Positions 1 to 12,150 are shown, numbered from the stretch's first letter. The stretch: DNA of 64,000 nt from Druceiella hillmani (GCA_039881145.1 JAYKKI010000127.1:620001-684000); one strand, 5' to 3'. Made by a program: numbers and translations. Notes: a model not told the origin generated them from the letters alone.

Positions 1-574
1 TCAGTCACCCAAAATAATCTGGTATGTGCATTTATTTAAAAAAAAGAAATAAGCAAAGAAGAAAAGAGGGTCTTTTAAAACAGGCAATTTTCCTAAGCAT
101 ATTAAACAGCTTATAAAATACATGTGCATACATAACTTTTAATTCAATTTTGTTTTTAGTCCTTTATCATTATTTATACTCTATTCCTTATTTCAATCCT
201 GAACTGAAAAATCTGTATTTTGAATAGTGAATATTTAGTTTTTGTTGTTTTAAGAAAATAATAATACATAAGAGTGTCACAATCATTGTAGAAATAAGGA
301 TAACAATTTCCTTGCTCCGAAGAATTCGCAAATAAATAAACGATACCAAAATACGCATATAGAATTTCTTATTTTATTACTTTAAGTAGAAGAAAATTTA
401 GTAACAAAGCACAAAGAAAAATTATGTGTTTACTTAACACTTAAAGCGGTGAAGTTTTCCACAAACAAAATTCGCTCATGTTATTCAAGTTGTAATTATA
501 TCGTTAAGGTAATTAAACGTCGTAAGGTAATTTGACTGAACGCGGGTAGGACAAAATTACCGGATATAATGTCA
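1..574. other. AT-rich non-coding DNA
   Basis: No open frame of note, no tandem repeat and no hairpin. The part around 440-560 is slightly less AT-rich than the rest but shows no coding signal. Confidence 0.6.
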
Positions 575-1260
575 GATTTTAATGTCAGATAAAGGTATAG
601 GCTTTTGAATTAATGAAAATATCTAAATGTTAACGAAGTTAATTAATGAAAATTTTACATGTGTATGATAATTAGATTGCGGAATATTTAAAGTGATTTT
701 GTCTACATTTTAAAACATGCTTATTCAATAATTCAACCATTTATGCAATGTACTGAGAATCGTAAATAAAAAATAATGTATTAATTACATTTCATCAAAC
801 CAGCTTCCGGCAATTGATACTCCCTAAATTATGCCTACATAAACAATATTATGATTTACTTTAAGAAGAGTTTAGTTCTATAGTAGTTTTCCAAATATTA
901 TTTTAAGCAACAATAAAAAAGGATTTATATTTCTTAATATATTGTTTGTCTATACTCTCACAACAGATGTCAAACTAGAAAATGTCTAAATATTTGCCGA
1001 GTTCATTAATGAACCCTTAGGATACGTGTGTCAAATAGATTACGGAACTGATTTTGTAAATATTTTGAAACATATATTTCAAGAATGCATTAATTTATGT
1101 AAATTACTGTACGGATAAATTAAACAACCATGTAATAATAATCTCACATCGAACATGCACTTTGCCCGTTATATCCCTGAATGTCTATATAGAAAATATT
1201 ATTATTTACTTGAAAAAGAATTAAGTTACATAGTAGTTTTGCATTATTATTTTAGGTTCA
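575..1260. repeat. Old tandem duplication, period about 350-363 bp
   Basis: Two diverged copies follow each other (about 575-910 and 950-1260). Matching landmarks are attagattgcgg (671) with aatagattacgg (1034), and tagtagtttt at 881 and again at 1231. Between these landmarks the order of similar words is conserved (ctaaatgtta/ctaaatattt, gattttgt, aatattatgatttact/aatattattatttact). The copies differ at many positions and carry indels, so the duplication is old. No protein is encoded. Confidence 0.6.
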
Positions 1261-2550
1261 AGAGAATCCATACTTGTTAAGGTATTATCGCATATATGCG
1301 AATTATTTTACCGATTATTGCACCAGCCTCTTGTTTCGAAGATAAAAGTGATTATCACTTGCATAATTTTGAAAATTATCGACATTTTATATAACTTTTT
1401 GGAAAAGGAAAGATTTTCTCTAAATAATGATGCCGTTTTATAATTTTTTTAAATATATATTTTGATCTAAATTTGAGTTTGAAAAATGGCATGATTTTCC
1501 GTCCATTTATTTGTATGTGTGACTATAAGCCGCGGGTCACAATTCTTGAAAGATTTTGATAATTATTTTTTCAGTTGGTTGGCTAATTACTAGAATTGAA
1601 ATTCATTAATATTCACAACGATTTGTCCAAGAGTTTAATTTTTATGTGTAATTTTGTATCTTGCTGTTTTTTTTAACTTTTCCATCCAACCAAAGAAAAA
1701 ATCAGATGAAATATTTTGATTTAGCAACAATTTAAATACAAACAGAAAAAAATTCAAATTTTCGGAATAATATATAAGTTATTATTTCGGGTTTTATTTT
1801 CAAAAATAATATAATTTAGCCCAATAAAATTATCTACACAAAATATTTCAATGACTTTCTCACCCACTTAAAGATCATTTAAGGATAATTTTAGAATTGA
1901 ATACGGCGGAGGCATTCCTGACAGAAAATAAGAGACACTCTGATTTTTCCGTGAAAATTTGTAAGTTCAAAATCATTTTTTAAAAACTTTCAACTTATTT
2001 TAGATTAAAGATTTTTTATGCGCAATTAGCAATTTAAAAATGTTTATAGGAGAATTTAAAATAGTTGAATTCGAATATGAATTATAATAATCACCACAGC
2101 TATCGCAAGTATTTCCTGTGCGTGTTACAACTCTTTTTTTTCGTTTTCTGAATAGTAATACCGTTTATCAACGATGCGTCTCGACTGTTTCATAGTCAAC
2201 TTATGAATAAAGTATTTAGTTTTTTTTATCAAGGATACATCTTTCAGGTATTAAGTTGGCACAAAATAAAATTCATTTGCCGCGAATATACGCGATCTTA
2301 ATCGGTTAGGCGTTTGATATTTCAATATCTCGCACAAATGTGACATGATTGTCTTATCGATTTGAATGTTCATTATCGTATCGAAAAGGATATTGCTAGT
2401 GATTTAGGCTCAAATTAAAAAAATAATCCTCATAAATTTATTCACGTATCCTTGCCTCCGTCTGTTCGTCTCTCATAGACATTTTTTGAAACCTCCTTTT
2501 TGTAGGAACTAAATTTTATACAATAAACAAGCAAAAAAGATGTCCAATTT
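1261..2550. other. AT-rich non-coding DNA
   Basis: No gene recognised. A slightly less AT-rich patch at about 2270-2400 has several CG dinucleotides but is closed in all frames over useful lengths. Confidence 0.55.
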
Positions 2551-2790
2551 CCGCCCTACCAAATTTAAAATTATGAATGGTAACCGTCACAGGATTTCAC
2601 AGTAGAGTTTGATTTGCGTTAATACATTTGCCGCCCTACCAAATTTAAAATTATGAATGGTAACCGTCACTGGATTTCACAGTAGAGTTTGATTTGCGTT
2701 AATACATTTGCCGCCCTACCAAATTTAAAATTATGAATGGTAACCGTCACTGGATTTCACAGTAGAGTTTGATTTGCGTTAATACATTTG
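2551..2790. repeat. Tandem array, 3 units of 80 bp
   Basis: Units begin ccgccctaccaaatttaaaa at 2551, 2631 and 2711 and end aatacatttg at 2790. Units 2 and 3 look identical. Unit 1 differs at one base (a instead of t at 2591, before ggatttcac). Near identity means recent expansion. Flanking sequence shows no further copies. Confidence 0.95.
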
Positions 2791-4149
2791 TGCTCCCACT
2801 TAATACATTTAGATATTATTGAATATACAGTGCATTATAAAGTTCATATTATTGGTGATTTTGATAAATAATTTAAGTTCAAACGAGGTACGGAACCCCC
2901 TTACGCTCGAAGGTTTCATACGTAAATTGATGTTTTTTTTGTGTAACGTAAAAGGGAGTTTTCCCTCTGCTTCCAAACTCATTTAAGTGAATAATACAAA
3001 AGACTGAGTATAATTATCTTATTAATATAAATAGAGTTTTACAAGAACATTGTAAGGATAATTCTAAATAAAAATTAAGGCGAATAGAATACAACATTTC
3101 TATTTTACTCGACTATACACCAAAATTAAACTTTGTAGTATACTTTCCTGGCAAAGCACAAGTAGTTAAAACGAGTAGTAAATAACCAAATAAAATACTT
3201 CATCCTAATTACCCCTTAAGCATCTTCTCACTCTTATAAACACTTAATCAAACACTTATTAGCTACAAATGTAATAAAACTTCGTAGAAGTTTCTTAATT
3301 CAATAACGCGGTAGCATAGTCTCTTGAAATCATACTCGTACACTCTTTAAATCGTGTAAACGCAGGCAAAATTAACTGGCTACACTGAAGCGGTAACGGG
3401 AAGTAAAGCCGTGAATCGGCACACGCGAGAAGGCTTCTCCGAATTTCCAATTGTTAATAGTATTATAGTATAAAAACTTTCAATATGTATTTAAAATAAA
3501 TCTAGTGACTGAGTAATACGATATACGGAATATTAAATTAGGCCATAAATAAATTTCTACTCGGATAAGTTTGCGAAATGCTATTAGTTGAATGATAAGG
3601 GACATCGTTTGTTGTGCTGGGTCTTGAAACAGCTTATACGTTACGATTAACCAGTGTTATATAAAAAATTACTTAAACGTTGTCTTTATTTATATATGAA
3701 ATAGTCAAATAAAATAATATCAAAAATAATTTTAAAATAATGCGAGGTTTAAGGAAGAGCATACTATATTTTTTGGGATTAAATACTTCTTAGTATCATG
3801 AAAATAAAGGTACAAATAATGGTATCCAGTACCTTAAGCAGAATTGCTGTGTGCTCTATTTTAAGCGCTACAAAGACAAAAGCTCCATTTCCATTTATGT
3901 CACTATATCCAATTTTATTTTTGTCAGACAATATAAATCGAAAACTTCTTCGTATAGAACAAGTCGACGTCACATTGAGGAAAAACGAAGGACATTAAAT
4001 TTTGCAGCAACACATTAGCCACTGACACAAAAATAATGACATCCATCCCAGCTTGATGAAAAACTAACTTCAACTCGAGGACGACCTTAGTTTATCAAGA
4101 TATAAAACATATTTTCCACTTCTTCATTACTTTTCTCTACCTACGCATG
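2791..4149. other. Non-coding DNA with a weak interspersed-repeat scrap
   Basis: At 2885-2899 the word gaggtacggaacccc matches the terminal phrase of an insect repeat that I recall ending ggtacggaaccctaaaaa; this is too short to delimit an element. A less AT-rich patch at 3345-3445 has several CG dinucleotides. The open frames around 3779-3998 on both strands overlap each other and show no domain. Confidence 0.4.
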
Positions 4150-4460
4150 CCTCCTTTTAACGCGTCGAAACACTTTATTCAACGTTCCCATTAATCACCG
4201 ACTGCAGACTGACAGAAAGTGAACAATTATGGGGCAAGCTTAGAGACGGATATAGCATTTAATTGTGAAGTTTGTCACGTCCGTTTCCGCACTTATATTT
4301 CCGGTTGTAATTACAGCGATAGGATGGTTGGCACGTGAAGGGTGACCTATGATCGGGGTGTGAGCAACTCCGATTGATTATACTGGACGTGTCCTTGCTT
4401 TATACGGATCATTAGATTGTTTTGACTGTCAGACGCGTAACTGAGAAGATGTTTTGTTTA
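4150..4460. other. Less AT-rich non-coding island, candidate regulatory DNA
   Basis: About 300 bp with clearly higher GC and many CG dinucleotides compared with the neighbours. No frame stays open and there is no repeat structure. It contains homeodomain-type cores such as cattaatc, aacaattat, tttaattg and gtaattac. A conserved enhancer-like element is an inference from composition only. Confidence 0.3.
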
Positions 4461-4669
4461 GAGAACTGAATTTGAGAGAGTATCCATGGTGAATATTTAT
4501 TGTTACGTATTTTTTATTGCAAGGAATATATATAATAAATATGATTGTCTTATTTACTTAGTGAAATGTCACTCAAATTTATGCTAATTGGAAACGAGTT
4601 AAACAAATTATTGAGACACGAAGAAAAATTTTATGGCAGATAATAACAAAAGCCATTATTAAAATACCA

Positions 4670-4672
<3 letters not shown>

Positions 4673-4753
<81 letters not shown>
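4673..4753. repeat. (TA)n microsatellite
   Basis: About 80 bp of alternating TA, interrupted once by a c near 4703. Confidence 0.97.
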
Positions 4754-4756
<3 letters not shown>

Positions 4757-5205
4757 TAAACATAGTGAAATTAGCCAGCCAGCTGTATTCAAATATTCTA
4801 TGACACAAACTTAAAAGTCGCAAATCAGAAACGGGAAAAGACGAAATGGAGCAATGCCCTCGATACTTCGTTAAATAAATAAGCGCATGTAATGTAGTAA
4901 ACAGCAATCATGCAGGATATGAAACAGTAATTGTATTTCTACTTGAGCATAATAGTCTGTACAAATAACTATTTTAATCTAAATATCGATCTATTGTCAA
5001 TGTAATCAGGTAACATTTTGAATAAAAACAGGGCTAAATGCCACACTTTTTACTAACTGAAAATTATATCCAACTATAAACCGAAAACCTACATTTTAGG
5101 AGATATCGATATGTAAATAACCTCAGAAATCATCCTCAGCCGGAAGGAGTCCTCTGTTGAATAACGACTTCCAGCCAACTATCCAGTTTATTTGAGGGAG
5201 TTGCC

Positions 5206-5328
5206 TCACTCTGTGGCTTCGGGTATGTGCTCGTCATTCATGAGCTTTTCTTCTTCGACTGTCGTCAGTTCTGCCTGGTATATAGCCTTTCTGTTGCAAC
5301 TAGAGCCAGCAAAACCCACGAAATTCAT
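5206..5328 (-). CDS. Candidate terminal exon, unrecognised
   Basis: A 40-codon open frame on the minus strand, from ATG at 5328 to a stop at 5206-5208, lies in DNA much richer in GC than its surroundings. The last 29 residues (IYQAELTTVEEEKLMNDE, then HIPEATE) look protein-like: mixed, acidic and without low complexity. A usable splice acceptor (gctggctctag, ending at plus-strand 5300) precedes them, so the piece could be a last coding exon (5206-5299) rather than a free-standing gene. An aataaa word lies shortly after the stop, but such words are common here. I do not recognise the family. It could equally be a non-coding conserved block or part of an unknown transposon. Confidence 0.2.
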   Translation of the reverse strand: MNFVGFAGSSCNRKAIYQAELTTVEEEKLMNDEHIPEATE

Positions 5329-5421
5329 TTATAACCTTAATTTGCCTGCTAGTTTCCTTATTACGAATAATACTTAGTAGAGAAACTCCAAGTATATCCT
5401 TTTGAAGGCAAAATCCTAATG

Positions 5422-5460
5422 AAACAAAATTAACCAAAAAAAGTTTGGTTAATTTTGTTT
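5422..5460. repeat. Perfect 17-bp inverted repeat
   Basis: Arms 5422-5438 and 5444-5460 are perfect reverse complements around a 5-base loop. It is AT-rich, with no flanking T-run typical of a terminator. It may be a tiny fold-back element or chance. Confidence 0.8.
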
Positions 5461-5901
5461 TACTTCTGACTTTATAAATTATTTTATTTTATGGAAATGA
5501 TATTAGAATATTATTTGCTTACCAACATACTATAACATATTATATAAAATATCTTTTTGTATAACATAATTTGCAACTTGACAATAAGTGTCCAACATGT
5601 AAAAAAGGGATTTGTCTATCTTTGTCATTCATAACGTTTCTTGCTTGCCTGCACTCTTGGTCACATCTCATAAATATTAACACAAATCCTTAACTTCAAC
5701 ACCTCAATGATAAACATATTTTCCATACTGTAAATAAGGAAACTCCAAATTATTTTGATGTTACACGAAAAAATATACGGAAATAACTCGCAAGTAATGT
5801 TTGTGTTTAGTGTGAAACTAAGTTCTTATAACAATGGTGATAAGTTTTTAAATTAGTATTTCGACAAACTACCGAGTAGCTTTATAACTAAAAGCTCTCG
5901 T

Positions 5902-6735
5902 GCAAAAATCGATTAGGCATCCATAGTTCACATGTGGTAATTACACTGGCCGTTCAATGCCACTTTCGGCAAGTTTTTTACACTTGATAGTGTAAAGTAG
6001 GAGTTACAGTAAATAAAGGGGTAGCACAAAAAATAAAACAGGAGTTGGAGTTTATTTCTTTTTTATTTTTATAAATTATTGTTCCGTTTCATATTGTATC
6101 AACCCACGCAATAATCGATTAGGCATCGTTGCAAGTTGTTTATATGTGGTGCTTACACTTTCCGTTTATTGTCACTTTCGGCAAGTTTTTAACACTTGAT
6201 AGCGTAAAGTAAGAGTTACAGTAAATAAAGGGGTAGCACCAAAAACAAAACGGGAGTTGCAGTTTATTTCTTCTTTTATTTTTATAAATTATTGTTCCGT
6301 TTCATATAGTTTCAACCCGCGCAATAATCGATTAGGCATCGTTGCAAGTTCATATGTGGTACTTACACTTTCCGTTCAGTATCACTTTCGGCAAGTTTTT
6401 TGTACTTGATAGCATAAAATAGAAGTAACATTATATAGAGAGGTGGTACAAAAAATAAAACGGGAGTTGCAGTTTATTTCTTCTTTTATTTTTATAAATT
6501 ATTGTTCCGTTTCATGTTGTTTCAACCCGCGCAATAATCGATTAGGCATCGTTGCAAGTTCATATGTGGTACTTACACTTTCCGTTCAGTGACACTTTCG
6601 GCAAGTTTTTTACACTTGGTAGCATAAAATAGAAGTAACATTAAATAGAAAGGTGGTACAAAAAATAAAACGGGAGTTGCAGTTTATGTTTTCTTATATT
6701 TTTATAGATTATTGTTCCGTTTCATATTATATTTA
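5902..6735. repeat. Satellite-like tandem array, 4 units of 206-213 bp
   Basis: Units start at the phrase gcaataatcgattaggcat (5902 in a variant form, then 6108, 6321 and 6531), giving periods of 206, 213 and 210. Each unit carries cactttcggcaagttttt, a cttgatagcrtaaa phrase, and ends tattgttccgtttcat. Units 3 and 4 are the closest pair. Unit 1 is the most diverged and unit 4 ends near 6735. No unit encodes a protein. Confidence 0.93.
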
Positions 6736-6784
6736 CTCTCATAACATATAAGAAAAAACACTAACAACGTTGTTAGGTTCTATA

Positions 6785-6825
6785 GGTTATTAGTTGCCGG
6801 ATTCGAGTACCGGCCCAGGCCAATT
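6785..6825. repeat. tRNA-like scrap, possible SINE remnant
   Basis: The short GC-rich phrase gccggattcgagtaccggcc resembles a Pol III B box (GGTTCGANTCC) with a TΨC-arm-like inverted repeat (ccgg...ccgg). No acceptor stem, D arm or anticodon arm can be built around it, so it is not a tRNA gene. A decayed SINE end is the likeliest source. Confidence 0.3.
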
Positions 6826-6963
6826 CATATTTTTTATATTATTGAAAAAGTAAATATACAGAAGGATTTTTAAATGTCGAAAGAGGCAAATGTTTAAACC
6901 GACGTTGAAGGAAACTTTTTTTATAGTTTCTAAGAATATTTTTAGATATTGATTATATTTGGC

Positions 6964-7090
6964 GTTAATTTTGTAGAAATTCATTATTCACAATTAAATG
7001 AAACTACGTGATGTAGTATTATTTCTGCTTTTTTTTCTAAGAAAGTAGAAATAATACTACATCACGCAGTTTAATTTAGCTGTGAGTATT
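6964..7090. repeat. Fold-back repeat, family copy 1
   Basis: Arms of about 38 bp (6989-7026 and 7045-7086) are nearly complementary around the shared core gatgtagtattatttct. The left flank aattttgtagaaattcatta recurs at 42308 and the core recurs at 19935 and 42353, so this is one of three copies of a dispersed fold-back family. Confidence 0.75.
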
Positions 7091-9887
7091 TTTAGAGTTC
7101 AGAGAGAAGATTCGAACGTTGATAAGTTTATGGAAAACACGATAAGTGTTTTGGTATTTTATGAAAGAAAAGATAAGTCTACCAGTATGAACAAGATTCT
7201 TTTTGTTAGTAGGTATGTACCTAATGTACCTATGAGAAATTGTAACATTTTTACACAGTTGTTGGGCCCAACAAGCACTAACACTAATAATCAGAACTCT
7301 TTTCATACATGAAAATGGCATAAATAAAAATACTAGGTGAATACATCAATTTAAAAAGAAAATATGACTTTAGAACGTGCAATAAATACTTTGACCAATA
7401 GCAGATTGTATTTACATGTATTAAATCTTGGGGGTCAAAATATATATAATTTTTTGGGCCATTTCTTGTGTATGAGTACTTACAGGGCTGATTATATTTT
7501 CCTTTTTAAGTTGAATACATTGCTGATTTTAAACACTAAAGCATATTTATATATTATAGAGGAATTATTTGTTATGATTATATTTTAGATTAAATTAATA
7601 GAATAAACTAAAACTTATATTTTAACTATTAAAATAGGGTCGTTAATAATTATGCCAACGTAATATTCAATATAAATTAAGTTTGACTATAATTTAAGTT
7701 TCCAATTTAAAAAAAAAATATATTGGTGAATGTTATTTAAAATTAATACAATTCATGTTTTTTTATTAATAGATGATTAGAGTAATAATAGATGAAAAAT
7801 TTAATGAAAAACACAATATATATCATTTTGAAGTTTCCTATTTGGAAAAAGTGTTGAAAAGTAGAATATAATAGCTTAAATCTTAATTGTATTTTGTAAA
7901 ACTTGGCTAGTGATATTAAATATTGTTAATTGAGATCTCCTTTTAAAAGTGGCACGAAGAATTATAATTTACATAACTGTTACGCTGTGATGGATTCAAG
8001 GTTATTTTTATTTGCCTATATTTTTCTTTCCATAAATCATGGAAAGCGATTACCAATATTATTTTAGTTTCTTTTCTGTCTCGAATAAATTTTATATAAA
8101 GCAAATGGTGTCTTTTGATATAAATTCAAATGATCTGACCAAGTGCCTGTTAAAACTTACATATTTTGGAGTTGCATATTTGTTTATATCTCTTAAATTT
8201 ATTGACTCAAACGAAACGTAATAATATTAATCAAAATTTTAACTAGACAGTAGTATTTATAATTCTTCATATTTATAAACAAATGTTTAAATGAGTTGGA
8301 GAAGGTGCAATGGTGCGGGTATCGTACGTCAAAATGAAGTATAATATTGTTTGAAGAGAGCTTAAATATAAGAAAGATTAAATTAAATTTCTATTCTAAT
8401 TTCCACGTTTATACCCCCCGCCAATAATAAGGAAATAGCCACAAATAAGGTATCACCATCACCATTATCACCATGATTGTATTAAGTACACCACTAAATT
8501 TATTGGACAATTTCAAAAATATATTATAAAACGACAATTATTTATAACATTACTGTAAAATTACAACTAACCATTATAATAAACTGGTCGTAATATCCTA
8601 GTAATATTTCTACCCCTATTAAATCCTTAAACCAACTATAAATCAGGTTGGTCAAGAGCTCGTAATTTGAGTCTCAAAATCAACACTACTATGTTCCAGG
8701 CTATTGTTATTTGTAGTAGGAAATTTTATTCTGTTATCAGCATCCCTTATCTACAACAACTTTTAAAAAAAGGTGCAATTATCCCGTTTTTTCAACTGTG
8801 AAATACTGGGTTTAGTGAACGACCAATTACTTAATTGGTAGCCCCAATTTAACGAGGTTTATCGTCTAGTTTACAATATAATACACTTTCTAAAATGTCT
8901 TTAATGTTTCATTACCCTTGAAACTAAAGTTCACCTGTGTCAAAAACTGCTCCTTATCTTAGTCTATGAAGACAGAAGCTGACTTAAACTTTGGAAATAA
9001 TCGTTTAGTAATCTGGAACATCTATTTGTTCATAACATTTTCAGCATTAGAAAATTTTATCTTTGAGATTTGAGATTTTTAATTTTATCTTTGAGATTAG
9101 ATCGTGACTAAAATGGATAGAGATTCGTAATCGGTACATGTTTTAAATTCATTCGCTAGTTTACAATATCATAAAAATCTTCACAGTATGTATAATATTA
9201 TTACCAGATTTAGAGCACTTCTATACATTGTATGTGCTCTATTTAGAGAACCTTCTCAATTTTCTTATATTCGTATGTAGTACTGTTTTCTACTAGCATT
9301 CTCTTACCATCCTTACTACCAAGTGATAAAATAAACTCAATTCCATTACCAGACTTTAAACGTTCACTGAAATATTTAAAGTTGTATAAACAAATCTTTA
9401 ATCCCACTTTATCTCGTTAATTCTATTATTTTCTTTTCTTTTCTCTTAAGCCTGCTTCAAAACCCCTTCCCGCTTTCAAATAATCGTTTTGATTTATTTA
9501 TAATTTCTTGCTATGATCACATATTTTCATTTTTATAACATGGGAATAACGTGGGAAGCAAATTTTTTTAAGGAAAAGCGCCTCACCCTTTTGTACTCAA
9601 ATATCTTATTCTATAACAGACATAGTTTACACTAAAGTCCTTATAGAGTGGACGGAAAGAACACGTCTGATAATTTTTTTTTATTTCGATATTTATGAAA
9701 CCGTATTTTTTAGTTTTTTAAAATATTAGTTTATAAATTGAAAATTTATAATAATAAAATCATTTAATTTCTATACTTCACAATATTTCTGAGCAAATTA
9801 TTTAGCGCCTTCCTCCCTCCATTATTATGTGAGTAATTTATAACACTTTACTATCAAAAAATATGTGGAATAATAAAATTTACCTAT
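7091..9887. other. AT-rich DNA without recognisable genes
   Basis: Open frames of 60-81 codons near 7076-7588 and 8039-8221 are rich in I, F, Y, N and K and overlap one another on both strands, as random AT-rich sequence does. A short accatcacc-type low-complexity patch lies at 8448-8475. Nothing else was seen. Confidence 0.6.
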
Positions 9888-10005
9888 ATGCCAAATTTCA
9901 AGTTTCTACGTCCCATGGTTTCAAAGAAAATTGGCTGTAAGAGATGGTCAGACGATCTTGTGAGTATTTCGTTTTTCGATTTTAGGTAGGGAAATCTAAA
10001 AATTT
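9888..10005. repeat. Interspersed repeat, insect-wide type, copy 1
   Basis: The series ccaaatttcaagtttctacg, gtttcaaagaaaattggctg, gtcagacgat, ttcgtttttcgattttaggt, gaaatctaaaa follows, in order, a repeat I recall from many insect genomes (CAAGTTTCTACGT ... GGTTTCGGAGAAAATTGGCTG ... GACAGACAGACG ... GTTCCGTTTTT ... GGAACCCTAAAA). This copy is diverged. A second copy lies at 30125-30252. Confidence 0.55.
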
Positions 10006-12150
10006 CATATAATCTCGTCTCAGCACTGTAATATTGCTCAAATATGTTAGGAACTTAATTTATGTATTTTCCATATCCGTATTCTATATTTACTAAATAT
10101 GCTTTTGATCCGTTTGTTTTTAAAAAGTTTTCTATTTAAAAGAATGAGTGGGTATTCAAATTGCTCATATAGTTCAAACCCAATTACTTGCAGTTTTAGA
10201 ATTTTATTCGCTAAGTTGATCATCACTAAGTTGAAAACAAATGCGTTCCCATGCACACACATACACAACCTTTATGCACACACTAGAGCACGCGCAAGTC
10301 TTGTATGTTGAAAGAAATAAATTGAAGAAAATGGCCTATCAGTGAGTAAATATTGAAAAATGTGCAATATATTAGAGTATACACTATCGCAAAGGAAACT
10401 ACTGAAAAATTACATCCCTCGCTAATTAGAGCAGGAAAAGTACAATCCTCAAAAAGAATGCTGGAAAAAATTATGGATAGAAAACTTTGTTTCTACATTG
10501 GAAAAGCGTTTAGAATTTAAAAGAGGGAAACAGTGATTTTATATTGGAAAGTTCAAAATAAATGCAAAAGAAACAACAGAAAAAGAAAATGCAATCCAAT
10601 TTTTCCATTTTTTTGGGAAGAACGAACTAGTTCATTCAAATGGTTAAAATGCCATATTTTTGGTATATAAATGTGCTCAATGTATTTTTCCTTTTGACAC
10701 TTTAGAATAATTATTGTTTTATTATTTCCGGAGTAAATTGAAAAATCGATGGCAAAGAATTCATCCAAAAAATTTAATTTTTTCGCAAGGTAAAATGCAT
10801 TGACAAATTTTCTTCCATAGTATTAGGAACAAAACAACATTGCTTCTAAATTTTACTGATTTCCTAATAATACTCAGAAGTTTAGTATGTTTATATTCAA
10901 ATACATTTTTTGATAATTCAAATCCAGACATTTTAAAACTTTTTTAATAGCTCCTTTAGCTTATTTTGTTGCTTCATTTTTTTTTATACACAGCCTGCCG
11001 TTAATTTGAAAGATACCACCTACCATTGCTCCTAAAGATTTTACTTCTAATTCTTCTTATTTCAGGTATTTTTTTTCTTGTTTTAACAGAACAATTTCGT
11101 TCACATTGTTCATACTGTGTTTTTACCACTTCACCACCAGAAGATGATATAATATTTTTGGCTAAATTGCAATTGTTTTTATCAAGGTAATCGGCATTTA
11201 TTAAACTGAGATATTTGTTGTTTGTACCAAAAAATCTTGTGTCCGTATCAGATGAAATCACGTTTTGAAAACGTCATTATGCTTTAAAAAACTTATTTCT
11301 ACTGATTAGTGGACTAACTAATACTACCACATCTGTGAATGGAACTCAGGTTTGTTCCTTCCGAATTCACTGTGATTATAATGTTTGGCTCAATGTAATT
11401 ATTGACCAAATTCAACCATTGCGTTATATACGCTTCGTTATTGCCAAAATCTATTTCTGTATCTATCAAGGATCAAAAAGATCTATTATTCTTTTTTATT
11501 ATTATTTTCTGTACAAATGAGACAGAACTTAAACTTTGTAATTACCTACGTTGGTTCAGTTTTTTTCTTAAAAAATATAATATCGGACTAACCTACGTCT
11601 TTGATTTCAAAATAAGGATTGAAAAATATAATTTAATTATTGAAAAAATTTATTTTTGGATTTTTATTATTGAAAAATTTAATTTTTGGATTAAATATAA
11701 TTCATTACAATTTTAAGTAGAGTTAAACATATAATTTACGACGTTAACTGGAAGCATCAAATTTAATAAACGTCCAAATAAACAGAAGGCTATTAGTTTC
11801 TTAAAAATCAATTGTGTTTACTGTGTGTAACACGATTTTTTACCTGAAATATTTTCTTTTTAAATAGCATATGACTAAAAGAAGTTTGGTTAAAATGATC
11901 CATGCGAAATAAAATCATGCTACGATTGAATTATTGGTAAACGTACAAAGTATAACAAGAAAGTAATATTTAATTTATTGTATGAATACTAGCATTAGCA
12001 TTGGTGGAGGTCGCTGTTAATTAATAACATAAAGCATACTTAGCGATGTCTTAAATTAACTCTAAACCATTTCTAAAAAATATTTCGTAAAAAACATCAC
12101 AACTTCCAGAATTGTACCACTGTATAAAGTAAACATCAATATCTCATCTC
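10006..12150. other. AT-rich DNA, unrecognised short frames
   Basis: Minus-strand frames 10553-10768 (71 codons) and 11001-11261 (86 codons) were read and match nothing I know. The second has a less biased composition (a Cys/Lys/Arg-rich centre) and could be a relic. 11637-11695 holds an approximate 30-bp tandem duplication around tttttgga. Confidence 0.45.

Noticed and set aside
2551..2790. CRISPR array
   Set aside because: Whole 80-bp units repeat with no unique spacers, and the sequence is eukaryotic.
4659..4907. 82-codon minus-strand frame
   Set aside because: About 25 residues are IY repeats from the (TA)n tract, and the rest is unrecognised.
5902..6735. CRISPR array or LTRs
   Set aside because: Head-to-tail units of about 210 bp without spacers or an internal retrovirus-like region.
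6785..6825. Functional tRNA gene
   Set aside because: Only a B-box-like arm is present; no acceptor, D or anticodon stems.
9930..9950. Third SINE copy, because ttggctgtaagagat is shared with both SINEs
   Set aside because: The surrounding words fit the insect-type repeat at 9888-10005 better, and no B box or tail is present.
11001..11261. 86-codon minus-strand frame with a Cys/Arg-rich centre
   Set aside because: I tried to match it to transposon and zinc-binding families without success; the composition is only mildly unusual.
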